The notes under the pieces are model-generated. The model was not told where the DNA came from, ran no database searches, and was given only the letters and a program-made list of their open reading frames with translations. From the NCBI GenBank assembly GCA_937907215.1, contig CALESG010000156.1:1-47558 (forward strand): DNA of 47,558 bases. Direction: 5' to 3'. Shown here one piece after another: positions 24,104 through 33,716 of this stretch. Numbering within the stretch: the first letter of the stretch is position 1; the number at the start of each line of letters is the position of its first letter. A program made the translations under genes and the position numbers. Source of the stretch: an uncultured Ruminococcus sp. GTDB taxonomy: Bacteria; Bacillota; Clostridia; Oscillospirales; Ruminococcaceae.

Positions 24104-25441
24104 ATGAAAAAAAGAACTTTTATTTCAATAATTGGAATGTCTACTGCTTTTGCATTGATAGCAAGCGGATGCAGCGGAAGATCAATAAATCAAACTTCAA
24201 ATGATGACGAAGAAGAAATTGTCGACGTTGTTCAAACTTCTGAAATGGTTGAAATGCAAAACAAAACAACCGAAGAAACTGCGGTTACAGATCATACTGA
24301 TGTTACAGAATTGTCAAAACTGACAAGCTGTACAACTCACACAACAATAGAAGAAAATCCATCAGTTATTGATGATATTATGAGCAAAATGACTCTTGAT
24401 GAAAAAATTTATCAGATGTTTATTGTTACTCCAGAAGCACTTACTAATTTTAATGGAAGTGTTACTCAAGCTGGAGATCTTACTAAATCTGCAATTGAAT
24501 CTACACCTGTTGGCGGTATTATTTATTTTTCTCAAAATATTGAAAGTTGGCAGCAGACATATAATATGATTCATGATTCTCAGGAATACGCTCAGAAATC
24601 CAACAATGATATTGGTATGTTTTTTGCAGTCGATGAAGAAGGCGGCATGGTAGCTCGTGTTGGTAATGGACTTAGAACATATGATAGCTATGATATGGAA
24701 TATTATGGCGAAAACCTTGATTATGATACTGTTTATAGTTTAGGAAATACTATAGGTGCATCAATTTCAAATCTTGGATTCAATTTGGATTTAGCACCTG
24801 TGGCAGATGTGAACTTGAGTCCTGAAAATGAACTTGGCAGCAGAATCTTTTCTTCTGATCCTCAAGTTGTAGCTGATATGTCCGCAAATTTTGTAAGAGG
24901 TGTTGAGGGATGCGGCGTTTCTGCTACGCTTAAGCATTTTCCGGGTCTTGGTGCAGGTACTGGCAATACTCATAATGGCAGTGTTGTAATAGATAGAACT
25001 TATGATGAACTGCAATATAATGAGTTTGCAGCGTTTTCAGGCGGAATACAAGCTGGTGTTGATTTTGTAATGGTTGGTCATCAGATAACTACAGCGTCTG
25101 GAGATGACTTGCCGGGCGATTTATCTCCAACAGTTGTAAGTCAGTGGCTGAAAAATGATTTAGGTTTTAATGGATTGGTAATTACAGATTCGCAAAGTAT
25201 GGGTGCTATAACAGAAAATTACACACCCGGCGATGCTGCTGTAATGTCTATAGAAGCTGGTGTAGATATAATTCTTATGCCTTATGATTTAGACAATGCT
25301 ATAACCAGTGTAAAAGATGCAATAAGTTCTGGAAAAATCTCGGAAGAACGTATAAATGAGAGCGTGTATAAGATCTTGAGTAAGAAATTCAGTCTTGGTC
25401 TTATAAAAGTAGAAGTTCCAAAAGTTACAACAACTAATTAA
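24104..25441 (+). CDS. Glycoside hydrolase family 3 lipoprotein (beta-N-acetylhexosaminidase, NagZ-like)
   Basis: A surface-anchored family 3 glycosidase likely to remove N-acetylglucosamine from muropeptides or glycans. The signal ends in a lipobox (IASGC), followed by an acidic Thr-rich linker and one GH3 barrel (about 90-440). DEEGGMVARV, APVADVNL, LKHFPGLGAGTGNTHNGSV (His278, in the position of the family His/Asp loop) and VITDSQSMGAI (nucleophile Asp362) fit the NagZ subgroup. I prefer the ATG at 24104 with GAGG upstream over the in-frame GTG at 24092. The usual DSH of the NagZ loop reads NTH here, a small deviation near the general acid. It may cooperate with the amidase encoded 2 kb away. 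Confidence 0.92.
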   Translation: MKKRTFISIIGMSTAFALIASGCSGRSINQTSNDDEEEIVDVVQTSEMVEMQNKTTEETAVTDHTDVTELSKLTSCTTHTTIEENPSVIDDIMSKMTLDEKIYQMFIVTPEALTNFNGSVTQAGDLTKSAIESTPVGGIIYFSQNIESWQQTYNMIHDSQEYAQKSNNDIGMFFAVDEEGGMVARVGNGLRTYDSYDMEYYGENLDYDTVYSLGNTIGASISNLGFNLDLAPVADVNLSPENELGSRIFSSDPQVVADMSANFVRGVEGCGVSATLKHFPGLGAGTGNTHNGSVVIDRTYDELQYNEFAAFSGGIQAGVDFVMVGHQITTASGDDLPGDLSPTVVSQWLKNDLGFNGLVITDSQSMGAITENYTPGDAAVMSIEAGVDIILMPYDLDNAITSVKDAISSGKISEERINESVYKILSKKFSLGLIKVEVPKVTTTN

Positions 25442-25470
25442 ATTAAAACAAAATAAAAAGAATATCTATA

Positions 25471-25512
25471 AAAATGCTTCCTATCAATTTAGATCGGAAG
25501 CATTTTGTTTTA
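25471..25512 (+). terminator. Terminator of the GH3 gene
   Basis: The 11-bp stem AAAATGCTTCC (25471-25481) / GGAAGCATTTT (25496-25506) is followed by GTTTTAG. Confidence 0.88.
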
Positions 25513-25566
25513 GATTTATTATAATTATGCTGTGTGCAGATTAGTCAACTATTCATTTTAACAGCG

Positions 25567-25595
25567 TTGACAACTAAATAAATATATGATATAAT
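25567..25595 (+). promoter_or_regulatory. Promoter of the amino-acid ABC transporter operon
   Basis: TTGACA (25567-25572) and TATAAT (25590-25595) are separated by 17 bp. About 70 nt of leader follows before the first gene, with no recognised riboswitch. Confidence 0.82.
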
Positions 25596-25671
25596 GATAA
25601 AAATTGTGTTTTTGATTTAAGATGCTAACAAAGTAACACAATAATATGTAAAATTAAGGAGTATGTGTTTT

Positions 25672-26481
25672 ATGAAATCAATCGTTGTAAAAAGAATTCT
25701 TACAGCTATCATGGCGGGTGCTATGTCTATGTCTTTTGTTGCCTGTGGTGAAACAGCTGAGAATGAAAGCAAAACATCAGAATCTGCTGAAAAGTTTATA
25801 GTAGGCTTTGACGCTGCTTTTCCTCCATATGGTTATCAGGACGAAAATGGTGAGTATGTAGGATTTGACCTTGATTTGGCAGCTGAAGTATGCGATAGAA
25901 ATAACTGGGAACTCGTAAAGCGTCCTATTGATTGGGATTCAAAGGATATGGAACTAAGTTCCGGTACAATCAATTGTATCTGGAACGGTTTTACAATGAC
26001 TGGCCGTGAAGATGAATATGCATGGACTGCACCATATGTAGACAATAGTCAGGTATTCGTTGTAAAAGCAGACAGCGGAATTTCAGTTTTTGATGACCTT
26101 GCCGGAAAAAGTGTTGCTGTTCAGACAGATTCTTCTGCTGAAACTGCTTTGAAGAGTGATGAAAATGTTGCTCTTAAGGATTCATTCAAGGAATTGGTAG
26201 TAGTAAGTGATTATAATACAGCATTTATGAATCTTGATTCCAGTTCTGTTGAAGCAATTGCTATGGATGTTGGTGTTGCTAAATATCAGATCGAATCACG
26301 TGGTGATGAATATGTAATGCTTTCTGATATATTGTCAGAAGAACAGTACGCTGTTGGATTTGCACTGGATAACACTGAACTTCGTGATAGGGTTGATAAT
26401 ACTCTTAATGATATGCGCAAGGACGGAACATTTGAGAAGATTGCTGAAAAATGGAAACTTACTGATTCCATTATTAAGTAA
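25672..26481 (+). CDS. Amino-acid ABC transporter, substrate-binding lipoprotein
   Basis: A family 3 solute-binding protein for polar amino acids. It has a lipoprotein signal (SFVACGE), then the hinge-bending fold starting KFIVGFDAAFPPYGY, with YVGFDLDLAAEVCDR, the arginine-bearing TMTGREDEYAWTAPY, a second-lobe LAGKSVAVQTDSSAE and a closing DNTLNDMRKDGTFEKIAEKW. The Arg and the acidic residues that clamp the alpha-amino acid are kept; the exact ligand cannot be told. I choose the second ATG (25672), because the first ATG (25663) lies only about two bases from AAGGAG. First gene of a three-gene importer operon. Confidence 0.93.
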   Translation: MKSIVVKRILTAIMAGAMSMSFVACGETAENESKTSESAEKFIVGFDAAFPPYGYQDENGEYVGFDLDLAAEVCDRNNWELVKRPIDWDSKDMELSSGTINCIWNGFTMTGREDEYAWTAPYVDNSQVFVVKADSGISVFDDLAGKSVAVQTDSSAETALKSDENVALKDSFKELVVVSDYNTAFMNLDSSSVEAIAMDVGVAKYQIESRGDEYVMLSDILSEEQYAVGFALDNTELRDRVDNTLNDMRKDGTFEKIAEKWKLTDSIIK

Positions 26482-26499
26482 TCATCGGAGGAATTGTAT

Positions 26500-27153
26500 A
26501 TGTCATTTTTTGATATTGTAGTTCAGCTTGGAGATAGTATGTTAAATTCTATCTACATCTTTTTGCTGACACTGCTTTTTTCAATTCCGATCGGACTTAT
26601 AATATGTGTTATTCGTATGTACGCATGGAAGCCTTTGCAATGGCTGGTGAAACTTTATATTTCAGTAGTTCGTGGCACTCCGCTTATGCTGCAACTTCTT
26701 GTTGTTTATTTCGGTCCTTATTTTGTAATGAATATGAAGCTTACAACTGAATACAGATTCTGGGCTGTTATTATAGCATTTTCATTGAATTATGCTGCTT
26801 ATTTTGCGGAAATATTCCGCAGCGGCATTCAATCAATACCTGTTGGTCAACATGAAGCTGCATATATTCTGGGTTATGGAAATATTCAAAAATTTGTTCG
26901 TATAATAATACCACAGATGTTTAAGCGTGTTCTTCCGGCAGTTACAAATGAATCAATTACACTGGTCAAAGATACATCTCTTGCATTTGCAATTTCATAT
27001 ATTGAACTCTTTACAGAGGCAAAAATGATAGCAGCGTCTGAAACATCTATGATGCCGTATCTTGTAGCAGCAATTTTCTACTATGTGCTTAATTTAATAG
27101 TGGCTGGAGTTATGTCGCTGCTTGAAAAGCGTATGAACTATTATAAGATATAG
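26500..27153 (+). CDS. Amino-acid ABC transporter, permease
   Basis: A membrane permease of the HisM/GlnP type with about five transmembrane segments. [18 protein letters not shown] is the hallmark of the polar amino-acid permeases. The coupling (EAA) loop that contacts the ATPase is [20 protein letters not shown]. Its length of about 217 aa is standard. The start is the ATG at 26500, eight bases after GGAGGA; the in-frame TTG upstream is not needed. It lies between the binding protein (18 bp) and the ATPase (10 bp) on the same strand. Confidence 0.95.
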   Translation: MSFFDIVVQLGDSMLNSIYIFLLTLLFSIPIGLIICVIRMYAWKPLQWLVKLYISVVRGTPLMLQLLVVYFGPYFVMNMKLTTEYRFWAVIIAFSLNYAAYFAEIFRSGIQSIPVGQHEAAYILGYGNIQKFVRIIIPQMFKRVLPAVTNESITLVKDTSLAFAISYIELFTEAKMIAASETSMMPYLVAAIFYYVLNLIVAGVMSLLEKRMNYYKI

Positions 27154-27163
27154 GAGGTACATT

Positions 27164-27931
27164 ATGAATTATCTTGATGCAAAACATATTAAGAAAAGTT
27201 TTAAAGATGTCGATGTTCTTCATGATGTGTCATTCTCCGTAAAAGAAGGCGAAGTTCTTTCAATAATAGGTCCTTCCGGTTCAGGCAAATCTACATTGCT
27301 AAGATGTTGTACGTTTTTGGAAACTATTACCGGCGGAAGTATTTCCTATATGGAAAAAACGGCTGTAGTTACAAACGAAAGCGGAAAGCTTGTATATGCA
27401 GACAGATCTGATTTTAAAGAAATACTAAAATGTTTCGGTCTTGTTTTTCAAAACTTCAATTTGTTTCCTCATTATAATGTTTTAAAAAATATTGTTCAGC
27501 CTCAAAGAATTATTCTTAAGAGAAGTAAAAGCGAAGCTGAAAAAGTTGCCAGACAACTTTTGGAAAAAGTGGGACTTTCAGAAAAAGAACGTGCCTATCC
27601 TTGTGAATTATCCGGTGGTCAGCAGCAGCGTGTTGCAATTGTTCGTGCGCTTGCAATGTCGCCAAAGATATTGTTTTTTGACGAACCAACATCAGCTCTT
27701 GACCCAGAGCTTACAGGCGAAATTCTTGATGTAATACGTTTGCTTGCTGAAGATAATATGACAATGGTTATAGTAACACATGAAATGAATTTTGCAAAGG
27801 CTATTTCTGATAGAGTTATATTTATGGCTGATGGATATATTATTGAAGAAGGAACACCGTCTGAAGTGTTTGATAATCCTAAGAATGATCGCACACGTCA
27901 GTTCTTGGCTCATTATAATTCCGCAAATTAG
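27164..27931 (+). CDS. Amino-acid ABC transporter, ATP-binding protein (GlnQ-like)
   Basis: Cytoplasmic ATPase driving uptake with the upstream permease and binding protein. Walker [10 protein letters not shown] is near residue 40, the Q-loop is [16 protein letters not shown], the signature [15 protein letters not shown], Walker [16 protein letters not shown] and the switch [14 protein letters not shown]. At 255 aa it is of usual length, with a slightly long insertion ([15 protein letters not shown]...) before the Q-loop, as in some clostridial homologues. GGAGG lies upstream of the ATG. Confidence 0.96.
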   Translation: MNYLDAKHIKKSFKDVDVLHDVSFSVKEGEVLSIIGPSGSGKSTLLRCCTFLETITGGSISYMEKTAVVTNESGKLVYADRSDFKEILKCFGLVFQNFNLFPHYNVLKNIVQPQRIILKRSKSEAEKVARQLLEKVGLSEKERAYPCELSGGQQQRVAIVRALAMSPKILFFDEPTSALDPELTGEILDVIRLLAEDNMTMVIVTHEMNFAKAISDRVIFMADGYIIEEGTPSEVFDNPKNDRTRQFLAHYNSAN

Positions 27932-27962
27932 TTTTAGTTTTACATAATTATTAAAAAATAAA

Positions 27963-28001
27963 AATGACTGCTGTAGGTTAAATTGACAGCAGTCATTTTT
28001 T
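27963..28001. terminator. Bidirectional terminator (ABC operon / AraC regulator)
   Basis: The 12-bp stem AATGACTGCTGT / ACAGCAGTCATT with an 11-nt loop is flanked by A- and T-runs and lies between convergent genes. Confidence 0.9.
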
Positions 28002-28010
28002 AGTGGTTCT

Positions 28011-30239
28011 TTAATTATCCATCAGCTTGAAGCCATGTCTGTATTCTGTCGGTGTCATGCCTACTTCTTTTTTAAACAGACGCATAAAATGAGAATAATC
28101 ATATCCGCATTTTTCAGCAATGATTTGAAGTGTTTCATTTGTATGAAGCAAGAGATTTTTAGCGTGTCTTAATTTACTGCTCTGAATATCACGCATACAG
28201 CTCGTATTAAAAATAGATTTATATAAACGCTGAAAATGCGACATACTCATACCAAGTTTTTCACAACATATATTAACAGACCATGCTTCTTCCGGATTTA
28301 CATATATATCATGACGAAGTTTGGTAAAATCTGCGTAATATACTTGCTCTGTACGCAAGTAACCACTATTCTTTTTCTTTTCGATCTGCTTTTTAAGCTT
28401 TTGGTATATTGCTTCATTATCCGGTATTAGTTGTGCTGATATAGATTCAGAAGCTGTATAAACCTGAACTAGATATGGTTTTCCAGAGGTATGATTATAA
28501 TGCTCGATTTTAGACAGTATTTTACTTTCCAGTGAATCTTCATTTGGTATAAGATTGCTTGTAGAACCTATAAGCCAAAACTCATTTCCATTGGAACGAA
28601 CACATATTTCACCATTATTGCAGCAGCCCATAATTATTGCTGCAATTTGCATTATGACCTGATCTCCTTCTACTTGTCCATACGCTTCGTTTATTTGCTG
28701 AAGTCCGGATATAGAACAAATACACACATGAAGCGTTTCGTCATATAATTTTACTCTCTCTGTTATTTGATTCCAAAACTGAGATCGTGTAGCTGCACGA
28801 TAGGCACCTGTTAAAGCATCTCTTGTTTCTGATAAAAAAGCTCTGTAGGTCATGCTTTTAAGGCGATTGCGTATGCACAAACATTCCAGACTGTTTCCAA
28901 GGTCTTTGCAGAAACGAGGATATGACATTGTGAAGCTGTCTGCAATTTCATAAAGAGTAAGTACAGAATATCCAAAGGTATGTTTTCCATAATGGATCGG
29001 TATAAAAAAAGATACCGATGGCTTGTCATTTTTTAAATGTTTTGGAGGTATCATTTCTTTTGATGGAAATAATTCAAATCTTTCTGATTCAAACAACGCA
29101 AACATTTTTTCTGAATGACTTTCACTTTGTGTTTTGCGAGCCAGTCCATCTGAATCTACTACATCCCAATCACTGTAAAGGCAAACATTAAAGTTCTCTT
29201 TGTCATAATATTTTTCATTAAGACATAAGTAAAACCAATTGCTTGCTGCTTTTGAAAACTCATTTAAATTATTAGTGTTTAATAATATATTAGACATATT
29301 ATTATCCAGAAAACGTTGTTCTATAAGTTCGTTGTTTGCAATCATATGTGTACTGAATGTAGGAAAATTTGCATCGCAGCCACAACTTGTATTTGTGATA
29401 AGTGTACCGCCTTCTGCGTTATACAACTTACACTCTTCTCCATCACTCATAATATTATATAATCTTGCCATTGTTTTAATACCAAGCATAGAATATGATG
29501 TTCGATATGTGCATATACCGGGATTATGATATTGTGCTTCAAATGAACCGTCATATCCAGTTATACGTATATCTTTAGGAACATTTATATCATAACTTTC
29601 TAAAGCTTCACACAAACTTATTGCCATACAGTCATTCGCACAAACTACAGCATCTGCCAATGGTCTTTTGCCGTCCGCAAATTCTTTGGCAAGTTCCTTT
29701 GCAGAGTTTTTCCAGAAGTCGCCGTATACTATGTCTTCGTCAGAAACTTCAAGCCCTGATTTTTTCATTGCATCACGATAACCATATTCACGTTCCATAG
29801 AAACAGATTCACCCTTGGGACCTGTCATACATACAATTTTTTTGCAATTATGTTTTTCTATCATATGCATTACAATATTAAACATTTCAGCACGGTCATC
29901 TTGCCATATAAATTCAAATTCACCAAAATCATTTCCAATGCAAATAACGGGTTTCATGCATTTATTTGATAGTAAATCTGTAATATATTTAACTGTATCA
30001 ACATTTATAAATGTAAACGGAGCAAATATGAAACCATCAAATAAATCAAAATTTATAGCTGAAAAAATATCATTTTCGCCAAAAGTGCCGTCTTCATCTT
30101 GATGTTGCTCTTCAGTAGAAAAAACAGCAGAACTAATGCCAAGAGAATAAGCTTGATTTAGAATTCCAGAAATAATTTGCTGGTTCGTATCACGATATAC
30201 ACGATTCATTATAATGCCGATTCTTTTATTTTTTATCAT
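28011..30239 (-). CDS. AraC-family regulator with LacI-like sensor and degenerate GGDEF-like domain
   Basis: A one-component regulator of about 742 aa. Residues about 5-290 form a periplasmic-binding-protein-like sensor of the LacI type, starting KRIGIIMNRVYRDTNQQIISGIL, with the typical VVCANDCMAISLCEAL and ITGYDGSFEAQYHNPG. A linker region follows. Then comes a domain starting RDALTGAYRAATRSQFW, resembling a GGDEF domain, but with RSNGNEFWLI in place of RxGGDEFxxL, so it is not expected to make c-di-GMP. The end is a double helix-turn-helix AraC domain (ICCEKLGMSMSHFQRLYK and IIAEKCGYDYSHFMRLFKKEVGMTPTEYR). The start is the ATG at 30239 with AAGGGGAG upstream. The sugar or other ligand is unknown; targets are probably distant, as the neighbouring genes are unrelated. 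Confidence 0.9.
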   Translation of the reverse strand: MIKNKRIGIIMNRVYRDTNQQIISGILNQAYSLGISSAVFSTEEQHQDEDGTFGENDIFSAINFDLFDGFIFAPFTFINVDTVKYITDLLSNKCMKPVICIGNDFGEFEFIWQDDRAEMFNIVMHMIEKHNCKKIVCMTGPKGESVSMEREYGYRDAMKKSGLEVSDEDIVYGDFWKNSAKELAKEFADGKRPLADAVVCANDCMAISLCEALESYDINVPKDIRITGYDGSFEAQYHNPGICTYRTSYSMLGIKTMARLYNIMSDGEECKLYNAEGGTLITNTSCGCDANFPTFSTHMIANNELIEQRFLDNNMSNILLNTNNLNEFSKAASNWFYLCLNEKYYDKENFNVCLYSDWDVVDSDGLARKTQSESHSEKMFALFESERFELFPSKEMIPPKHLKNDKPSVSFFIPIHYGKHTFGYSVLTLYEIADSFTMSYPRFCKDLGNSLECLCIRNRLKSMTYRAFLSETRDALTGAYRAATRSQFWNQITERVKLYDETLHVCICSISGLQQINEAYGQVEGDQVIMQIAAIIMGCCNNGEICVRSNGNEFWLIGSTSNLIPNEDSLESKILSKIEHYNHTSGKPYLVQVYTASESISAQLIPDNEAIYQKLKKQIEKKKNSGYLRTEQVYYADFTKLRHDIYVNPEEAWSVNICCEKLGMSMSHFQRLYKSIFNTSCMRDIQSSKLRHAKNLLLHTNETLQIIAEKCGYDYSHFMRLFKKEVGMTPTEYRHGFKLMDN

Positions 30240-30278
30240 CGCACTCCCCTTCTCTTCTAATCCGCATACATTAAATAA

Positions 30279-30308
30279 AGTATAACATAAAAGCACACAT
30301 ACGGTCAA
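30279..30308 (-). promoter_or_regulatory. Promoter of the AraC-type regulator
   Basis: On the minus strand, TTGACC (30303-30308) and TATACT (30279-30284) are separated by 18 bp. Confidence 0.65.
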
Positions 30309-30411
30309 GTGATATAAAATCATAAAATCAAAAAATAAGCATATTTGAAAGAAACCTGTTAAAATAGACTTATTAAAAATAAATTGTAACAGATAAAATA
30401 ATCAAATATGC

Positions 30412-30475
30412 TTTAGGTAACACCGCAAAAAGACTTTGCATAAGATGTGCCGTCAAATTTGCGGTGTTGCCTTTA
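30412..30475. repeat. Palindromic repeat element, family A short copy (64 bp)
   Basis: The left end TTTAGGTAACACCGCAAAAAG and right end GCGGTGTTGCCTTTA are inverted repeats related to the 179-bp element at 5155-5333. It lies nine bases after the stop of the parC-like gene. As minus-strand RNA it folds into a hairpin and may serve as that gene's transcript end. Confidence 0.7.
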
Positions 30476-30483
30476 TTTTTTAT

Positions 30484-32721
30484 TTATAAAGTCATTTGTC
30501 CAACATCCGGTAAGCCTTTGGTAAGACCGCCTGTTGCCGGAATGCTTTTAACACGATATTTCTTAACGCTTTCAGATTGAGATTTATCCAAGACAAATGC
30601 ATCAATGATTTTTTGATTTGCTTTTAAATTCATTACCTGTACGCCCTGTGTATCACGAGTTGATTTTTGTGAAATAAGTTCAGTGTCAACAAGTACTGCA
30701 CGTCCGCCGTCTGAACGAACAAAAATATCACATTCATCTGAAGTTTCAAGCACTGCAACAAGCGTTGATTTGTCACTGAATGCCTTTGAAAGTTTCTTTC
30801 TATTTGTTTTGGTTTCATATGAATTTATAGGTACTTTAGCTATCTTGCCGTTTTCATATACAAACAAAAGCTTTCCGCTATAATCCTTTGTAACTATCAT
30901 ATGTGTTACATATTCTCCCTCATCGAATTGGAGCTTAGCAGGAATATAATCGCCCATTACACTTGCTTTACTTGTATCAAAGCTTGACAACTTTGCCTTA
31001 TATGCTTGTTTTAAACTTGTAAGAAAAATTATCTCTGCACGGTTCGTTGTTTCTTCATGATAACAAACCTCATCATTTTCCTTGAGCTTCTGTTCTGAAT
31101 TCATTCGCAGTGATGCCGGTGTTATCTTTTTAAAATATCCGCTCTTTGTTAAAAATACGTGCATAGGATCATCTGGTATTTCCGCTTCGGTAGATATATC
31201 AGATATTTCATCTGCATGGAAGAAGAGTGTTCGGCGTGGCTGACCATATTTTTTTGCCGTTTCTTTAAGCTCTTTTGCAATAATATTTCGAATCTTTTTA
31301 GCATTATCAAGAGTATCTTCCATTTCAGAAATTTCTTCTCTTAGAGCGTCTATCTCTTTTGTACGGTTAAGAATATACTCACGATTTAAATGTCTAAGCT
31401 TAATTTCCGCTACATATTCAGCTTGTATATTATCAATTCCAAAACCTGTCATAAGATTAGGAACAACATTTATTTCTTCCTTTGTTTCACGCACTATTTT
31501 TATTGCCTTATCTATATCGATAAGAATCTTCTCAAGACCTTCCAATAAATGAAGTTTTTCACGTTTTTTATTGAGATCGAAAAATACTCTGCGTTTTACG
31601 CAATCTGTTCTGAATGCTATCCATTCATTAAGAATTTCACGAACACCCATAACTTTTGGTGTGCCGCCAATAAGAATATTGAAATTACAAGAATAGCTGT
31701 CCATTAAAGGAGTTAATTTATAAAGCTTTTGCATAACCTTTTCAGGGTCAGCTCCACGCTTTAAGTCTATGGCGATCTTTAGTCCTCCTCTATCGGTTTC
31801 ATCTCGAACATATGAAATTTCCCTGAGTTTGCCATTTTTTATATTTTCAATTATCTTATCTATAACAGCCTCTATAGTTGTACTGTATGGTATTTCTGTT
31901 ATTTCTATACAGCCGCCTTGTTTGTCATAATTCCACTTAGCACGAACCTTAAAACTGCCTCTGCCTGTTTCTATTACCTTACAAAGTTCTGCCTCATCTA
32001 TCAGCAAGAATCCTCCTCCGGGAAAATCAGGACCTTTAAGTGTTGTTAAAATATCGTGTTTGGGATTTTTCATAAGTGCAATTGTAGTTTCACATACTTC
32101 CGAAAGATTAAATGGGCAAACTGAACTTGCCATTGATACAGCAATGCCAACATTTGCGTTTACAAGAACTGATGGAAATGTTGCAGGAAAAAGCGTTGGT
32201 TCCATCATAGTATTATCATAATTTGGAACAAAATCTACTGTTTCCTTGTCTATATCACGAAAAAGCTCCTGACATATCGGCTCAAGTTTTACTTCTGTAT
32301 AACGACTTGCAGCATATGCCATATCACGTGAATATGATTTGCCAAAGTTACCTTTTGAATCAACATAAGGATGCAGAAGTGCTTCATTGCCACGTGCAAG
32401 TCTTACCATAGTTTCATAAATAGCACTGTCACCATGTGGATTAAGTCTCATGGTTTGACCTACTACATTCGCAGATTTGGTTCTTGCTCCATTTAAAAGA
32501 CCCATTTTATACATTGTATATAACAGCTTTCTATGAGATGGCTTGAAACCATCTATTTCAGGCAATGCACGTGAAATGATTACACTCATGGCATATGGCA
32601 TATAGTTTTTTTCAAGTGTGTCAGTTATCTTTTCTTCTTCTACAACTCCTGCACCCTCTATATAAGCATTTGGCAATGTTTCTAATATATTCTTTTTTTC
32701 AGGCTGCTTCTTTTTTCTCAT
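30484..32721 (-). CDS. parC: Type IIA topoisomerase subunit A (ParC/GyrA-like)
   Basis: The DNA-cleaving subunit of a bacterial type II topoisomerase. ALPEIDGFKPSHRKLLYTMY starts the winged-helix domain. HGDSAIYETMVR is the quinolone-contact helix, and the catalytic Tyr141 is in AASRYTEVKL. A coiled coil and a C-terminal beta-propeller-like part follow. At 745 aa, with no GyrA box of the QRRGGKG type, it fits topoisomerase IV rather than gyrase, but the distinction is inferred. Clostridia often have such a divergent second pair. The matching B subunit gene lies 5.5 kb away at 38190-40172 with unrelated genes between. It is the last gene after tyrA and prmA, 26 bp downstream of prmA. Confidence 0.9.
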   Translation of the reverse strand: MRKKKQPEKKNILETLPNAYIEGAGVVEEEKITDTLEKNYMPYAMSVIISRALPEIDGFKPSHRKLLYTMYKMGLLNGARTKSANVVGQTMRLNPHGDSAIYETMVRLARGNEALLHPYVDSKGNFGKSYSRDMAYAASRYTEVKLEPICQELFRDIDKETVDFVPNYDNTMMEPTLFPATFPSVLVNANVGIAVSMASSVCPFNLSEVCETTIALMKNPKHDILTTLKGPDFPGGGFLLIDEAELCKVIETGRGSFKVRAKWNYDKQGGCIEITEIPYSTTIEAVIDKIIENIKNGKLREISYVRDETDRGGLKIAIDLKRGADPEKVMQKLYKLTPLMDSYSCNFNILIGGTPKVMGVREILNEWIAFRTDCVKRRVFFDLNKKREKLHLLEGLEKILIDIDKAIKIVRETKEEINVVPNLMTGFGIDNIQAEYVAEIKLRHLNREYILNRTKEIDALREEISEMEDTLDNAKKIRNIIAKELKETAKKYGQPRRTLFFHADEISDISTEAEIPDDPMHVFLTKSGYFKKITPASLRMNSEQKLKENDEVCYHEETTNRAEIIFLTSLKQAYKAKLSSFDTSKASVMGDYIPAKLQFDEGEYVTHMIVTKDYSGKLLFVYENGKIAKVPINSYETKTNRKKLSKAFSDKSTLVAVLETSDECDIFVRSDGGRAVLVDTELISQKSTRDTQGVQVMNLKANQKIIDAFVLDKSQSESVKKYRVKSIPATGGLTKGLPDVGQMTL

Positions 32722-32747
32722 AAGTTCAGATTCACCTCGGCTCTATA

Positions 32748-33716
32748 TTAAACTTTTCTTAATTTTACAGCTGCCCAGCCTTCCTTTTCTCTTGCCTCAA
32801 TAACCTCGAAACCATTAGCCTTTACTGTTTCAACTACCTCGTCTTTCCTTTCGCTAATAATTCCGGATATAATAAGAATGCCGTTATCTTTCAGAAATTT
32901 AGGAAAAATAGGCGACATTGCTTTTAAAACGTCAGCTACAATATTCGCACATATAACATCATAGCCTGTACCGATTTCTTTTACAAGAGCTTCATCCATA
33001 AGAATATTTCCGCATTTTACAGTATATTTATTCTTGTCAAGATTATTCTTTTCTGCATTTTCACTGGCTATGCGTGATGCATTTTCTTCAATATCTACTG
33101 CAAATGCTTTTTCTGCACCAAGCAGCATTCCGCCTATGAATAATATTCCGCTGCCGCAGCCAAGGTCAAGCAATTTTGTTCCATTACTGATCTCACTTTC
33201 CATAAGTTCAAGACAAAGTCTTGTAGTGTGATGCTGTCCTGTACCAAAACTGCTTGCCGGGTCAATCTCTAAAATAGATCTGCCCTGAGGACAATTTCCT
33301 TCTTCCCATGATGGCTTAATATACAATCTTTCACCAACACAAAATGGCTTGAAATATTGTTTCCAGTTATTAGCCCAATCTTCTTCCCTTATTCCAGAAA
33401 GCTCTACTTCAAGTCTGCCATAAATATTTTCAGTATCTTCAGACTTAAGTTTTGATAAAAGCTCTCTTATCATATGCAAAGTTTCTGCACCCTGAGAATC
33501 TTCAGGCAGATAGACTGTTACACAAGTTTCACAATTTGAAAGACCCATCAAATCTTCGTCTATATAATCCCATTTGCCATCTTTATTGTCAAGAAATTCA
33601 TTAAAATCAGCAGCGTCCTGAATAGAAAAGCCTCGTATTCCTAAATCCATAAGATTGCTTGTAAGCATATCTATTCCTGTTGTTGCTGTAAATATGTCAA
33701 CTTTCGTCCAAGTCAT
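32748..33716 (-). CDS. prmA: Ribosomal protein L11 methyltransferase
   Basis: Trimethylates ribosomal protein L11 using S-adenosylmethionine. The N-terminal substrate-recognition domain has the typical YLPEDSQGAE and EEDWANNWKQYFKPFCVG. The linker IDPASSFGTGQHHTTRLCLELME precedes SAM motif I (LLDLGCGSGILFIGGMLLGAEKAFAVDIE) and YDVICANIVADVL (NPPY-like position). The 322-aa length is normal. It overlaps the end of tyrA by 20 bases, so translation is likely coupled. Confidence 0.95.
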   Translation of the reverse strand: MTWTKVDIFTATTGIDMLTSNLMDLGIRGFSIQDAADFNEFLDNKDGKWDYIDEDLMGLSNCETCVTVYLPEDSQGAETLHMIRELLSKLKSEDTENIYGRLEVELSGIREEDWANNWKQYFKPFCVGERLYIKPSWEEGNCPQGRSILEIDPASSFGTGQHHTTRLCLELMESEISNGTKLLDLGCGSGILFIGGMLLGAEKAFAVDIEENASRIASENAEKNNLDKNKYTVKCGNILMDEALVKEIGTGYDVICANIVADVLKAMSPIFPKFLKDNGILIISGIISERKDEVVETVKANGFEVIEAREKEGWAAVKLRKV

